DNA of 64,000 bases from Pseudomonas sp. LS.1a (GTDB lineage: Bacteria > Pseudomonadota > Gammaproteobacteria > Pseudomonadales > Pseudomonadaceae). Every line of letters begins with the position of its first letter. Positions within the stretch are counted from its first letter, which is position 1. Under the pieces are notes generated by a model. That model saw nothing but the letters and a program-made list of their open reading frames with translations. It was not told where the DNA came from and did no database searches. The position numbers and the translations under genes are program-made. The DNA lies in NCBI RefSeq assembly GCF_022533585.1, contig NZ_CP092827.1, positions 5,178,001 to 5,242,000 on the forward strand, in the 5' to 3' direction. Shown in pieces: positions 20,087-29,066 of this stretch.

Positions 20087-21895
20087 TCAGGTGATATCGG
20101 CCTTGGCCGGTTCATCCAGGCCCATGGCATGCAGGCGGGCATAATGGCCATTGGCCGCGAGCAGCTCGGCATGAGTGCCGCGCTCGACCAGACGGCCCTG
20201 GTCCATGACCAGGATCTGATCGGCCTTCTCGATGGTCGACAGGCGGTGGGCGATCACCAGCGTGGTACGGCCTTGCATCACATGGTCCAGGGCAGCCTGG
20301 ATATGCCGCTCGGACTCGGTATCCAGCGCCGAGGTGGCTTCGTCGAGGATCAGCAGCGGTGCGTTCTTCAGCAGTGCCCGGGCGATGGCCAGGCGCTGGC
20401 GCTGGCCGCCGGAGAGCAGCACGCCGTTTTCACCCACTTCGGTATCGAAGCCTTTCGGCAGCCGGTCGACGAACTCCTTGGCGTAGGCATCGGCCGCAGC
20501 GGCTTCGATGTCGGCGCGCGGGGCGCCGGCCAGGTCGCCATAGGCGATGTTGTTGGCCACGGTGTCGTTGAACAGGGTGACGTGCTGGGTCACCTGCGAA
20601 ACGTGGCGACGCAGGTTGCGCAGGCGATAGTTCTCGATCTCCACGCCATCGAGCAGGATCTGCCCCTGGTCGTGGTGATAGAAGCGCGGGATCAGCGCCG
20701 CCAGAGTCGACTTGCCGCTGCCGGAGCGACCGACCAGGGCAATCATCTGCCCCGGCTCGGCAACGAAGCTGATATCGCTCAGCACCTCACGCTCGGTACC
20801 CGGGTAGGTGAAGCTCAGGTTGCGCACTTCCAGGCGCCCTTCCACCCGTTCCTTCTCGACGGTGCCGCTGTCCACTTCAGGTGCTTCGTCCAGTTGCTCG
20901 AAGATGCTCTCGGCACCGGCCAGACCTTTCTGGATGGTCGAGCTGACCTCCGAAAGCTGACGAATCGGCTTGGGCAACAGGCCGGCGGCGGTGATATAGG
21001 CCACCAGATCACCGGCAGTGGAGTCACCACGCAGGAACAGCACCAGGAACATCAGCGCGGCCATGGCGGTGTAGATCACCAGCTGCAGCATCGGCGTGTA
21101 CAGCGAGCCGGTCTTGGTCATGTGCAGCTGCTTGTCGGTGTTGCTCTGGCTGGCCTTGCCGAAACGCTCCTGCTCGTAGGCCTCGCCGCCGAAGCTGCGC
21201 ACCACGCGGTAGCCCTGGATGGTTTCCGAAGCGACGTGGGTGACGTCGCCCATGGCCACCTGGATCTTCTTGCTCTGCTTGCGGAATTTCTTGCTGGCGA
21301 CGCTGACCATCACCGCGATCAGCGGCAGGATGGCGACCATCACCAAGGTCAGGTGCCAGTTCATCCACAGCAGGTAGCCGAACAGGAACACCACGGTCAG
21401 GCCTTCGCGGATCACCACCTTGATCGCATCGGTGGCGGCACCGGTGACCATGGTCACGTTGAAGGTGATGCGCGAAATCAGGTGCCCGGAGTTGTGGTTG
21501 TCGAAGTAGCGGTTAGGCAGCACCAGCAGCTTGTTGAACAGTTCCACACGCAGGTCGTGCACCAGGCACAGGGAAACCTTGGCCAGGAAGTAGTTGCCGA
21601 GGAACGAGCCCAGGCCCTGCCACGCGGCAATCAGGATGATCAGCAGCGGCACCGCCTGCAGCAGTTGCAGGTCGCGCAGGTAGGGGACGTTGGGGAACAA
21701 CACCGCTTCGGGGTTGCTCAGCCCATCGACGAAATACTTCAGGATCCCCGCCAGCATCGGCTGGGTCGAGGCAAAGATCACGAAACCGATGATGCTCAGC
21801 AGGAAAATGCCGACATAGGGTTTCACATAGCTCAGCAGCCGGAAGTAGATCTTCAGGCTGGAGGTGTGTTCCGCCGGTCGCGGTGTTTCGGCCAT
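20087..21895 (-). CDS. msbA: Lipid A export ATP-binding/permease protein
   Basis: The 602-residue ABC half-transporter has six N-terminal membrane helices (about 28-310) and a C-terminal ATPase domain. Walker A is GRSGSGKST (389-397), the signature LSGGQ is at 494-498, Walker B ILDEATSAL at 516-524, and the switch His at 550. Full length and the LPS neighbours fit MsbA, which flips core-lipid A across the inner membrane as a homodimer. The ATG at 21895 (MAETPRP) is preferred to a TTG six bases upstream. hldE follows 130 bases later; the ligase gene starts upstream with only 15 bases between stop and start, so ligase, msbA and hldE may share a transcript. Confidence 0.95.
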   Translation of the reverse strand: MAETPRPAEHTSSLKIYFRLLSYVKPYVGIFLLSIIGFVIFASTQPMLAGILKYFVDGLSNPEAVLFPNVPYLRDLQLLQAVPLLIILIAAWQGLGSFLGNYFLAKVSLCLVHDLRVELFNKLLVLPNRYFDNHNSGHLISRITFNVTMVTGAATDAIKVVIREGLTVVFLFGYLLWMNWHLTLVMVAILPLIAVMVSVASKKFRKQSKKIQVAMGDVTHVASETIQGYRVVRSFGGEAYEQERFGKASQSNTDKQLHMTKTGSLYTPMLQLVIYTAMAALMFLVLFLRGDSTAGDLVAYITAAGLLPKPIRQLSEVSSTIQKGLAGAESIFEQLDEAPEVDSGTVEKERVEGRLEVRNLSFTYPGTEREVLSDISFVAEPGQMIALVGRSGSGKSTLAALIPRFYHHDQGQILLDGVEIENYRLRNLRRHVSQVTQHVTLFNDTVANNIAYGDLAGAPRADIEAAAADAYAKEFVDRLPKGFDTEVGENGVLLSGGQRQRLAIARALLKNAPLLILDEATSALDTESERHIQAALDHVMQGRTTLVIAHRLSTIEKADQILVMDQGRLVERGTHAELLAANGHYARLHAMGLDEPAKADIT

Positions 21896-21910
21896 TATCA
21901 AGCTCGCTGT

Positions 21911-23086
21911 TCAGGTTGAACCGGAAATTTTACCACAGGCGTCATTTTCGGCACGCCCCCATGGCAGCAACATCACCAGGCCCACGGGCAGCCAGCTGAT
22001 GAACCATTCGGCACGTGGCGTGCCGGTGAGGCTGGCGGCATCGAACTGCATGGCCAGGGTCGAGTAGACCCAGAAGCCAAGCAGGATCTTGCCGAACAGC
22101 GTGCCGCGTGCGCGGATGATTTCGCCCAGGGTGTACAGCCATACCATGACCCACAGCAGCATGCCAGGCAGGCCCATCTCCACTGCGATGTGGGTGAACA
22201 TGTTGTGGGTGTGGTCGAAGTGCTTGCCCACTGCACTCACGTCGTAGGCAGCCCCCAGGCCAAGGCCGGTCCAGGGATGCGCGGCGATCATGTCGACCAC
22301 GGCATGGAAGATTTCCGGCCGGTAGGACGAGCCGCGCTGGGCGATCAGGTCGTACACGAGATAGAAGGCCAGGCCGGTGGCAATGGCCGCCAGCATGGCG
22401 AACACCTGGCTGTGGCGGTCACGGAACCACAGCGGCGCCATGATCACGGTGAGCACCAGGGCCAGGACCGCCCCACGGCTCTGGCTGAGCATGGCAAACA
22501 ACCCCAGGCACGCCAGTGCTGCCAGCCACAACAGCTGCAGGCCACGTTGCCGCGGCGGCTCGTAAAGCAGGAAGAGCACGGCCGAACCGATGACGTAGGC
22601 GCCCAGGATCGGGTGCGATATTTCGCCGATGCCCTCCAGGCGGGCCACCAGCGGCATGCCCAGCACGCCGTAGAAATGGATGACCGAAACCAGCGCGGCC
22701 ACGGCCAGCAAGGCGCTACCGGCCAGCAGCAGCTGACGAATGCGGGCCAGGCCAAGCTGGGCCAGCAGCGGGAACGCCAGCAGGAACAGCAGGATGTAGA
22801 GCAGGCGCTTGGCCTCGCGCCCCGGGTCTTGCGCGGCAGACCAGGTCAGGCTGAGCCCGCTCCAAGCCAGCAGCAACAACACACTCCCCCACAAGGCCGG
22901 CTGACGCCGCCAGGCCTGCACGATTACTTGCCTTGCGGACCACGCCATTACCAGCGTTGGCAACCACAGGAACAACACCAGGCCTTGCTGATAAATCTTG
23001 TTGCTCGGTGCCAAGGCAATCGCTGCCAGGAACCAGACCAACCCCAAACCCAACCAGGCTCGCGCCCAGTTTTTTTGATACAACAT
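21911..23086 (-). CDS. waaL: O-antigen ligase family protein (WaaL/Wzy_C type)
   Basis: The 391-residue product is very hydrophobic with about 11-12 predicted membrane segments. It has a large periplasmic loop with R252-GSSYRPEIF and an HTHN motif (His294) typical of the Wzy_C fold that joins O-antigen to lipid A-core. Location upstream of msbA in the LPS cluster supports a ligase rather than a polymerase. I choose the ATG at 23086 (MLYQKNWARA), preceded by GGGGGAAAGG. A second in-frame ATG at 23119 would add 11 polar residues and would overlap the start region of the divergent kinase-like gene. O-antigen polymerase or another glycan ligase remain possible. Confidence 0.82.
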   Translation of the reverse strand: MLYQKNWARAWLGLGLVWFLAAIALAPSNKIYQQGLVLFLWLPTLVMAWSARQVIVQAWRRQPALWGSVLLLLAWSGLSLTWSAAQDPGREAKRLLYILLFLLAFPLLAQLGLARIRQLLLAGSALLAVAALVSVIHFYGVLGMPLVARLEGIGEISHPILGAYVIGSAVLFLLYEPPRQRGLQLLWLAALACLGLFAMLSQSRGAVLALVLTVIMAPLWFRDRHSQVFAMLAAIATGLAFYLVYDLIAQRGSSYRPEIFHAVVDMIAAHPWTGLGLGAAYDVSAVGKHFDHTHNMFTHIAVEMGLPGMLLWVMVWLYTLGEIIRARGTLFGKILLGFWVYSTLAMQFDAASLTGTPRAEWFISWLPVGLVMLLPWGRAENDACGKISGST

Positions 23087-23186
23087 CCTTTCCCCCGATG
23101 AATCAAAGACACCATCCATGGTGCAACTGCATTATTTTCGGCATTATTGCCGGTCATTTTGCTCGCCAGACGACAAGGCTCTATTC

Positions 23187-23792
23187 ATGCAATGCTCCCG
23201 GCTCACCCAGGTCGACTTCGATCAGCTGACACAAGGCGCACAGGTGCTTGAGGCAGATAGCCATGGCGCCAAAGTCTACCTGCTTGCGGATGGTAATTTC
23301 CTCAAGGTTTTCCGTAGGAAGCGGCTGATTTCATCTGCACTGCTGCGCCCGTACTCGCAGCGCTTCGTCGACAACGCCGCGCGCTTGGCACAACTGGGCA
23401 TCCCCACTCTGGAAGTGATCAGCCAGCACAAGCTCGACCTGCCAGGGCGCACTGCCGTGCTGTACCGCCCGCTGCCAGGGCGCACCTTGTTGCAAATGTC
23501 GCGCGATGAAGGTTTCAACTGGGGTATTTATCTGCCGCGCCTCATCGAGCTGATCCGCCAGTTGCACCGCAGCGGCGTGTACTTCCGCTCGTTGCACCTG
23601 GGAAATGTGGTGGTCACCCCCGACCAGCAACTGGGCCTGATCGACGTGGCCGACATGCGTTTCCTGCGCCCGCCGCTGTCGGCGCGCATGATTCGGCGCA
23701 ATGTGCAGCACATGGTGCGTTATATCGAACGGGAGAACCTGGGCGACCGGTTCCCCCTTGCCGACTTCGAGGCGGCCCTGCTGGCGCGCTGA
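23187..23792 (+). CDS. WaaP-like LPS core kinase family protein ('toluene tolerance protein')
   Basis: The 201-residue protein keeps the landmarks of a small protein-kinase-like fold: an ATP-binding Lys40 (GNFLKVF), a catalytic loop HLGN (137-140) and a metal-binding Asp153 (LIDVADMRF). This fits the Kdo/WaaP kinase superfamily; Pseudomonas homologues carry the label toluene tolerance protein. By context it may phosphorylate an LPS core sugar, but the substrate is not shown by sequence. The ATG at 23187 is preceded by AAGG at eight bases. It is the only plus-strand gene in the cluster, divergent from waaL and convergent with the following glycosyltransferase, three bases apart. Confidence 0.78.
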   Translation: MQCSRLTQVDFDQLTQGAQVLEADSHGAKVYLLADGNFLKVFRRKRLISSALLRPYSQRFVDNAARLAQLGIPTLEVISQHKLDLPGRTAVLYRPLPGRTLLQMSRDEGFNWGIYLPRLIELIRQLHRSGVYFRSLHLGNVVVTPDQQLGLIDVADMRFLRPPLSARMIRRNVQHMVRYIERENLGDRFPLADFEAALLAR

Positions 23793-23795
23793 GCG

Positions 23796-24887
23796 TCAGC
23801 TGCGCAGCAGGCTCTGCGAGCCGTTGCAGAACGCCTGCCAGGCCTGCTCCGGGGCCAGCGCCTGGCGCTGCCGGGCGGCTACCGCCGGGGCACTGAGCGC
23901 CGTGCAACGCTCGATCGCCTCGGCCCAGGCATTTTCATTGGCAACGGGCAGGTAGCCACCGGTGTCCTGCAACTGCTCGCGAAACACCTGCAGGTCGCTG
24001 CACAGCACCGGTACGTCGGCCATGACCGCCTCCTGTACCACCAGCCCCAGGCCTTCGGAGCGCGAGGGCACCAATAGCCAGTCGAATGCCCGGTACAGCT
24101 GCTGCAGGTCATCGCGGTGACCGCTCAGGTGAACACGCCCGGCCAGGCCAAGCGCGTCGATACGGGCCTGCAGCACCGCACGCAGGGGGCCTTCGCCGAT
24201 GATGGCCAATTGCATGTCCGGCTGGCGCGCACTGGCCTTGGCGAATGCCTCGATCAGCATTTCGAAGCCCTTGCTCTCCACCAACCGCCCGACCGCGCCC
24301 AGCATCACCCCATTTACCTGTGGCAACTGCAGGGCCTGCCTGGCCGCTCCTCGACTCAACAACGGCTCGGCGAATGCCCGCGGGTCAAGGGCCATGCGCA
24401 AGGTCTGCACCGGCCTGCCCAGGTCGTGTTCGATGGACGCGGCAAGTGTCTGCGAAACGGCGGCAATGCTCAGCCGCTCGGCCGGGAACATGCGCAGCAG
24501 GCGAACATCACTGTCACTCAGGCGCGTCTTGCCGTGAAACAGCACCTTGGCACGCACCTGCGGAACCTGCTCCAACAACGGCAACACCAGCCGCGCCACA
24601 CCGACACCGTCGAGCAGCACGACTTCAGCCTGGGCCTCGTTCAGCGCCTTGCGCAAGCGCATGCGCAACCATGGGCGCAACAGGCGCCAGAAGTGCCGCC
24701 CTTTCAGCGCCCGTGACGGCATGTGCCACTCCCGGGTCGCACCAAGCCCACAGCAGAGCCCACTACCCAGCAGCAGCCAGTTGGTAATCCGGGCATCGGC
24801 CCCCGCGTGCGACAGCACCTGCCGATGCACCTTGTGGATGGACATGTACGGCGTTCCACCCGCCCACATCATATTGACGATGTTCAT
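23796..24887 (-). CDS. Glycosyltransferase, GT4-like, LPS core
   Basis: The 363-residue product is a retaining GT-B transferase. It has the N-terminal Gly-rich start (MNIVNMMWAGGTPY), the GT4 strand AVGRLVESKGFEMLIEAF (about 198-215) and the nucleotide-sugar EX7E motif (Glu278, Glu286 in SEGLGLVVQEA). It should transfer a hexose or heptose from a nucleotide sugar during core assembly at the inner face of the membrane; donor and acceptor are unknown. GGGAGAGGGCCC directly precedes the ATG at 24887. Its stop is three bases from the convergent kinase-like gene. Next upstream on the same strand is the GT2-like gene. Confidence 0.85.
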   Translation of the reverse strand: MNIVNMMWAGGTPYMSIHKVHRQVLSHAGADARITNWLLLGSGLCCGLGATREWHMPSRALKGRHFWRLLRPWLRMRLRKALNEAQAEVVLLDGVGVARLVLPLLEQVPQVRAKVLFHGKTRLSDSDVRLLRMFPAERLSIAAVSQTLAASIEHDLGRPVQTLRMALDPRAFAEPLLSRGAARQALQLPQVNGVMLGAVGRLVESKGFEMLIEAFAKASARQPDMQLAIIGEGPLRAVLQARIDALGLAGRVHLSGHRDDLQQLYRAFDWLLVPSRSEGLGLVVQEAVMADVPVLCSDLQVFREQLQDTGGYLPVANENAWAEAIERCTALSAPAVAARQRQALAPEQAWQAFCNGSQSLLRS

Positions 24888-24924
24888 GGGCCCTCTCCCG
24901 CTCATGCCAGGTGGGGCAGCGACT

Positions 24925-25698
24925 TCATTGAACAAAAATGGTGATTCCCATGCCAATCACGGCACCCGCCACGAGCGTCAATGCCAACTTGATCCGATCA
25001 CGTTTACGACGTTTGGCCTTGCGCTCCACTTCGATGGGCAAGGTCACGTGATTACCGAATCCAGTATGTAATACTGCATCACCCTCCAAGGTGACCGCTG
25101 TCAGGTTCAACTCAGCGTAGCGTCGGGAAAGTGCCTTCTCTCCAGCATAGGCGGCAAATGGCGCGCAACGCTGGTAATCGCTCAAGCGACGCAGCCCGGG
25201 GTTGAGCGAAAAAGCCTGCCACTCGGCCTTGTCGGACAGCAGCGGGTAGCAAGGGACGCCAGCGATCACCTGGCGATCGCCCAGGTGGATGTACGGGCTG
25301 TGGATGGCCAGGTCATGGGCATGGCTGCGCAGCCAGACCTGCAACAGGTTGGGGCTGACCTCCAGGATGGCCCGGGAGTCTTCGACGAAGCTCTGGCGAT
25401 AGAAGTGCCAGTCGTCCTCGCAGTGAAAGATGTAGGGCGTCTTTACATGGCTGTAGGCCAGGTCGATAGACGGCAGTTGGCCCAGCTTGGGCCGGTTGAC
25501 GAACACCTTGCAATGCGGCTTCCAGTGCTCAGGCACAGCGGCATGCACGGCATCGTCACCGGAATCTTCGGTGATGAACACTTCGCGAATGGGCGCGGTA
25601 TTGTAGCGATCGAAACTCTCAAGGGTATCTTTGAGCAGATCGAACCGCCCACAACTGGTCACGACAAGCGTGATGTCACTCTCACCTGAAAAGCGCAC
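24925..25698 (-). CDS. GT2-like glycosyltransferase with a C-terminal membrane tail
   Basis: The 257-residue protein starts with a GT-A core (TLVVTSCGRFDLLKDTLESF) and has the acidic donor-binding motif EDDW at 94-97 (FHCEDDWHFY). It ends in a basic patch (KAKRRKRDRIK) followed by a single hydrophobic helix at about 236-256, ending FVQ. The layout is that of a tail-anchored cytoplasmic enzyme. It is likely to act on core or other cell-surface glycan as its neighbours do. The start at 25698 overlaps no other gene; 66 bases separate it from the next glycosyltransferase upstream. GT2 is inferred by pattern, and the donor is unknown. Confidence 0.78.
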   Translation of the reverse strand: MRFSGESDITLVVTSCGRFDLLKDTLESFDRYNTAPIREVFITEDSGDDAVHAAVPEHWKPHCKVFVNRPKLGQLPSIDLAYSHVKTPYIFHCEDDWHFYRQSFVEDSRAILEVSPNLLQVWLRSHAHDLAIHSPYIHLGDRQVIAGVPCYPLLSDKAEWQAFSLNPGLRRLSDYQRCAPFAAYAGEKALSRRYAELNLTAVTLEGDAVLHTGFGNHVTLPIEVERKAKRRKRDRIKLALTLVAGAVIGMGITIFVQ

Positions 25699-25764
25699 CG
25701 GACTCCCTCCGCATTGCGACTATCGACTTCCGGCACCCTTTCCGTAGGCGCGAAAGTTCTTATG

Positions 25765-26721
25765 TTAGATGCCCAGCTTCAGGCGCAGCCGCTGCCATGC
25801 AGACAACGGTGGGTGGGGCCTGAGCGCCGGGCGCATGTGGTCGACGATGCTACGTCCAACTGCCGCGAAACTGAAACGGGAAACCGCCAGGTGGCGGCCA
25901 TTTTCTGCAATCTGCCGCGCCAGCTCAGGGTCCGAACGCAAACGGCGGAGCTTTTCCTGAAGGGTGGGGATACTGTCATAGAACACCACGTTGTGCATGT
26001 CCTGCAGGCCCAGCGCGCGGTTCTCTTGCTCGCCCTGGTCATACGCCAGCAACACACAGCCACAGGCCATGGCTTCGAAGTTCTTGATCATGTATTCGCC
26101 CATGCCGACGTCGGCACTGACGAAGAAGCGGATCCGGTTGAGCGTGTTGCAGTAGTCCTCACCCGATTTGGTACGGGTCACCACCAGGTTCTCGACCCGA
26201 CCCAGCTCGTCCAGCAACGCCTTGCGGCCACTGTAGGCCACGCTGTTGGTGCTGCCGACGAAGGCCAGTTCGATGTCGCGCTCACGCCCCTGGTCGGCCA
26301 GCAACTGCTCGTCGTAGCCCTTGGGCACGAACACGGCATCGAAACCTTCCTGACGCAGGCGCTCGCTGACCATGTAGCCGGAGCTGATCACCCGCGCCCA
26401 GGGCAGCTTGCGGTAATGGGCGCTGAACTTGCCGGTGTACTTGCACGGGATGTAGTTCTGATAGGCATCATGCTCGAGGATGACCAGGTTCGGCACGGTG
26501 CGGATGAACGCCGCCTGGCGGATTTCCTGCTTGAAACGCAGGAAGAACACAATGCGGTCATAACGCTCGACCTGCACTTCACGCTTGAAATAACGGCGCA
26601 GATTGCGCTGGTCTTCGCTGGTCAGCCAGCGCAGGTCGCACTCGCAGTTGGCCGCGACGCCATCGTACAGGCGGTCGAGAATCGCCCGCTGTTCCTTCTG
26701 CACCAAAAATAGGACTTTCAT
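25765..26721 (-). CDS. Glycosyltransferase, CgeB-like GT-B family
   Basis: The 318-residue protein begins MKVLFLVQKEQRAILDRLYD and shows a C-terminal segment of the CgeB-like group: IRFFVSADVGMGEYMIKNFEAMACGCVLL, in which GEYMIKNFEAMACG is the nucleotide-sugar-binding stretch. No membrane segment or signal is seen. It belongs to the LPS gene run and probably adds a sugar to the core, though no acceptor can be named. The ATG at 26721 is preferred over a longer in-frame start, since the typical first strand begins there. The gap to the PIG-L gene is 48 bases. Confidence 0.82.
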   Translation of the reverse strand: MKVLFLVQKEQRAILDRLYDGVAANCECDLRWLTSEDQRNLRRYFKREVQVERYDRIVFFLRFKQEIRQAAFIRTVPNLVILEHDAYQNYIPCKYTGKFSAHYRKLPWARVISSGYMVSERLRQEGFDAVFVPKGYDEQLLADQGRERDIELAFVGSTNSVAYSGRKALLDELGRVENLVVTRTKSGEDYCNTLNRIRFFVSADVGMGEYMIKNFEAMACGCVLLAYDQGEQENRALGLQDMHNVVFYDSIPTLQEKLRRLRSDPELARQIAENGRHLAVSRFSFAAVGRSIVDHMRPALRPHPPLSAWQRLRLKLGI

Positions 26722-26769
26722 TGCATTCCTTGGGCGCTCTGCGCCATCGCGGTCAACCATGGGGCGCGG

Positions 26770-28173
26770 CTACAGCTCACGCCGCCAGAACAGTTCATGT
26801 CGGCGCACGGCCTTGCGGAAGAATTCGTTCTCGCCGTAAGGCGACGGCCGCCGCCCGGCCAGCCAGCGCTGCAACAAGCGGCGCAGGCGGCGCTTGAACG
26901 GCGCCGGCGGCTGCAGGTCGTGCATCATGCCCAGGGCCATGGCCTTGTCGCGCTGGGTCGCCAGATCCAGCACAAGGCTGCAGGGTGCCCAGGCCTGGGC
27001 AGCGCTCAGCTGCGGCGGCAAGGCCACGCCATCACCACTGTCGCCCATCGGCCAGCGATCGTTGTCATGCAGGTGGTTGGCGTAGCACAGCAGGGTTTGC
27101 GGCTGCCAGGCCAGGCCTTGCAAGGCTTCCAGCACCGCTGCCTGGGCACAGATGTGGTCGGGGTGCGGGTCGAGTTGCGGGTGCGGCATCACCAGCACCT
27201 CTGGCCTGGCCATTTCCAGCAAGGCACGCAGGTCGGCCAGCAGGTTGTGCCAGGTCGGCGCGCCATCGCCGTCGGCCGGCAGCGGGAACGGGTTGAACCG
27301 GCGGAATACGCGAATGTCGGCGAGGTCGGCCTCGCGAGAAGCGGCCGGCTGGTCTGGCGCGGCCTGCATGGCAGGCAGTTGCAGGCAGAAGTAGCCCAGC
27401 TGCACGCAGCGCGACTCCGCCACACCGGCCCAGCGTGGCACCGCGATACTGTCCCAGGCCCGCAGGCGCCCCTTCAGGCGCGCGGCCTCGGCCTTTGCCA
27501 GGCCCATCTGCTGATAGTGCTCGGCCTCGATTTCACCAGCGGTCAGGGTCACTACCCAGGTTTCATCGGCCTGGCTGTAGAGGCCATACGCGGCCAGCTC
27601 GGCATCATCGGCATGCGGCGCGATCACCATCACCCGGCGCTTTTGCAGCTCGACCGCCGGAGTTATCCACAAGCGCGGCTGGCCCGTCAGCCGACAATGC
27701 CGGCCACGCAGGCGCAACGCGCCAGCCTGCAGCGGTGCGGCAAGGCCGGTCAAGTTGAGGAAGCGCACGCCATCGACGCCGCGCTCGAAGGTTTGCCGGT
27801 CGGTCTGTTCACCAGCCACCAGCTCGACCTGCGGGTCGAGGAAGCGCCCCAGCCAGCGGCTTTCTACCCGCAGCTCGAGGATCAGGGTCTCGTTGCCCTG
27901 CAGCGCGCAGTCAGCCTTGAGCAGGCCGCCGTTCAGGCTGGCAGGGACTTGCCGGGTCTGCTCGCCGAAGTCGTAGGCGTAGTCCTCGCCTGGCGCATAG
28001 AACAGGTGGTCGGCAAACCAGGCTTCATGGGCCGCCCACAGCAGCGGCAACAGCAACAGTGGCAACCACCACCAGCTGAGCACACCCAAGGCCACCAGCG
28101 CGACCAGGCCCGCCAGCAGGCCCAGGCGCTTGTTGCGCCGGTGGCGCTTGAGCAACTGCTGCTTGCGGCTCAC
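26770..28173 (-). CDS. dnpA: DnpA-like PIG-L family de-N-acetylase
   Basis: The 467-residue protein has two N-terminal membrane helices (about 17-50), a beta-rich middle part, and a PIG-L deacetylase domain. The zinc-binding motif is PHADDAE (186-192), with HPDH at 337-340. Length, order and neighbours match P. aeruginosa DnpA (PA5002), a putative LPS-locus de-N-acetylase reported to affect fluoroquinolone persistence. The start is GTG at 28173, in a four-base overlap (GTGA) with the stop of the Mig-14-like gene, an argument against longer in-frame starts. The next gene downstream is the CgeB-like glycosyltransferase. Substrate: presumably an N-acetyl sugar of the core, unproven. Confidence 0.85.
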   Translation of the reverse strand: MSRKQQLLKRHRRNKRLGLLAGLVALVALGVLSWWWLPLLLLPLLWAAHEAWFADHLFYAPGEDYAYDFGEQTRQVPASLNGGLLKADCALQGNETLILELRVESRWLGRFLDPQVELVAGEQTDRQTFERGVDGVRFLNLTGLAAPLQAGALRLRGRHCRLTGQPRLWITPAVELQKRRVMVIAPHADDAELAAYGLYSQADETWVVTLTAGEIEAEHYQQMGLAKAEAARLKGRLRAWDSIAVPRWAGVAESRCVQLGYFCLQLPAMQAAPDQPAASREADLADIRVFRRFNPFPLPADGDGAPTWHNLLADLRALLEMARPEVLVMPHPQLDPHPDHICAQAAVLEALQGLAWQPQTLLCYANHLHDNDRWPMGDSGDGVALPPQLSAAQAWAPCSLVLDLATQRDKAMALGMMHDLQPPAPFKRRLRRLLQRWLAGRRPSPYGENEFFRKAVRRHELFWRREL

Positions 28174-29066
28174 GCCTGATACACCGGCACGGGGTTGCAC
28201 CAGCGGTCCTTGTACTCGCGGTCGGCACGGCCGAACGAGAACCGCAGCGGCTTGTTGCGCGCACGGGCGTCTTCCCAGGCGGCCTGGGTATTGAGGAAGC
28301 TCAGCACGCTGCCGGGGCTGAAGGCCTTGGTTTCAGGGTCGACACCGCCATTGATGTACTCGACGCTGACCCATTCCGGCGCTTCGACACGGTATACCAG
28401 CTGGATGGCGATCGGCTTGCCGTCCAGCAGCAGGACCGAACCGATCAGCAGCGCGCGCAGGCGCTCGAGCACCTCGGCCATGCGCTCGGCACCGGTGGCC
28501 GGGAAGCCCCAGCGGCGCTGGAACAAGTCGCAGTACATGCTGGCGATTTCCTGCGCGCTGAAGTCGCTGATCGGGCGCACCACACCGCCCGCCTCTTCCA
28601 GCAGGCGAAGCTCGCGGCGCTGGTTGTAGCGGAACTTCTTCGACAGGTCTTCGTGGGCGCGAGCCATGGCCAGCTGTTCCTTCTGCACCTTGAGGCCACT
28701 GAAGCGGCCCTGGTTCAGTTCGGACAGGTAGCGCGCGGCATGGCGCAACGGCGCGGCGGCATCGGCCGCCGCCGGCAGGATGATCTCGGCGTTACCCAGG
28801 TCGAACAGCGCCTTTTTGCCGGCACGCTTGAGCACGTCCTTGGACAGCGCAAGGTGGCGCCCCCAGGTGGGGATGGCGGCCTTCAGCTCACCGGCCTGGT
28901 GCCAGCCGAGGTAACGCACCGGGATCTGCGCCAGATCCGCCAGCTGCTCGACCACCAGAGGATGGGTGGCGACACTGCCGCCAAAGCGGGCCCATGCCTC
29001 GGCGTAGGCCTTGGCATCGATCACTTGCCAACCGCGCTCGCGGAAGGCCTGGATACGGTTGAGCAT
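28170..29066 (-). CDS. Mig-14 family protein (GNAT-like fold)
   Basis: The 298-residue protein resembles the Mig-14 family, with segments such as KKFRYNQRRELRLLEEAGG and SVEYINGGVDPETKAFSPGSVLSF, the latter typical of FemAB/GNAT-like acyl transfer proteins. In Salmonella and P. aeruginosa Mig-14 is linked to resistance to antimicrobial peptides, and in P. aeruginosa it lies between dnpA and wapH as here. That conserved order is the main support. Its biochemical activity is not established. Its stop overlaps the dnpA start (GTGA) and its start abuts the wapH-like stop (TGATGC region, base 29066 shared), so the set is translationally coupled. Confidence 0.82.
   Translation of the reverse strand: MLNRIQAFRERGWQVIDAKAYAEAWARFGGSVATHPLVVEQLADLAQIPVRYLGWHQAGELKAAIPTWGRHLALSKDVLKRAGKKALFDLGNAEIILPAAADAAAPLRHAARYLSELNQGRFSGLKVQKEQLAMARAHEDLSKKFRYNQRRELRLLEEAGGVVRPISDFSAQEIASMYCDLFQRRWGFPATGAERMAEVLERLRALLIGSVLLLDGKPIAIQLVYRVEAPEWVSVEYINGGVDPETKAFSPGSVLSFLNTQAAWEDARARNKPLRFSFGRADREYKDRWCNPVPVYQA

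Noticed and set aside
20048..21919. 623-codon plus-strand open frame opposite msbA
   Set aside because: Same type of shadow; msbA has all ABC motifs on the other strand.
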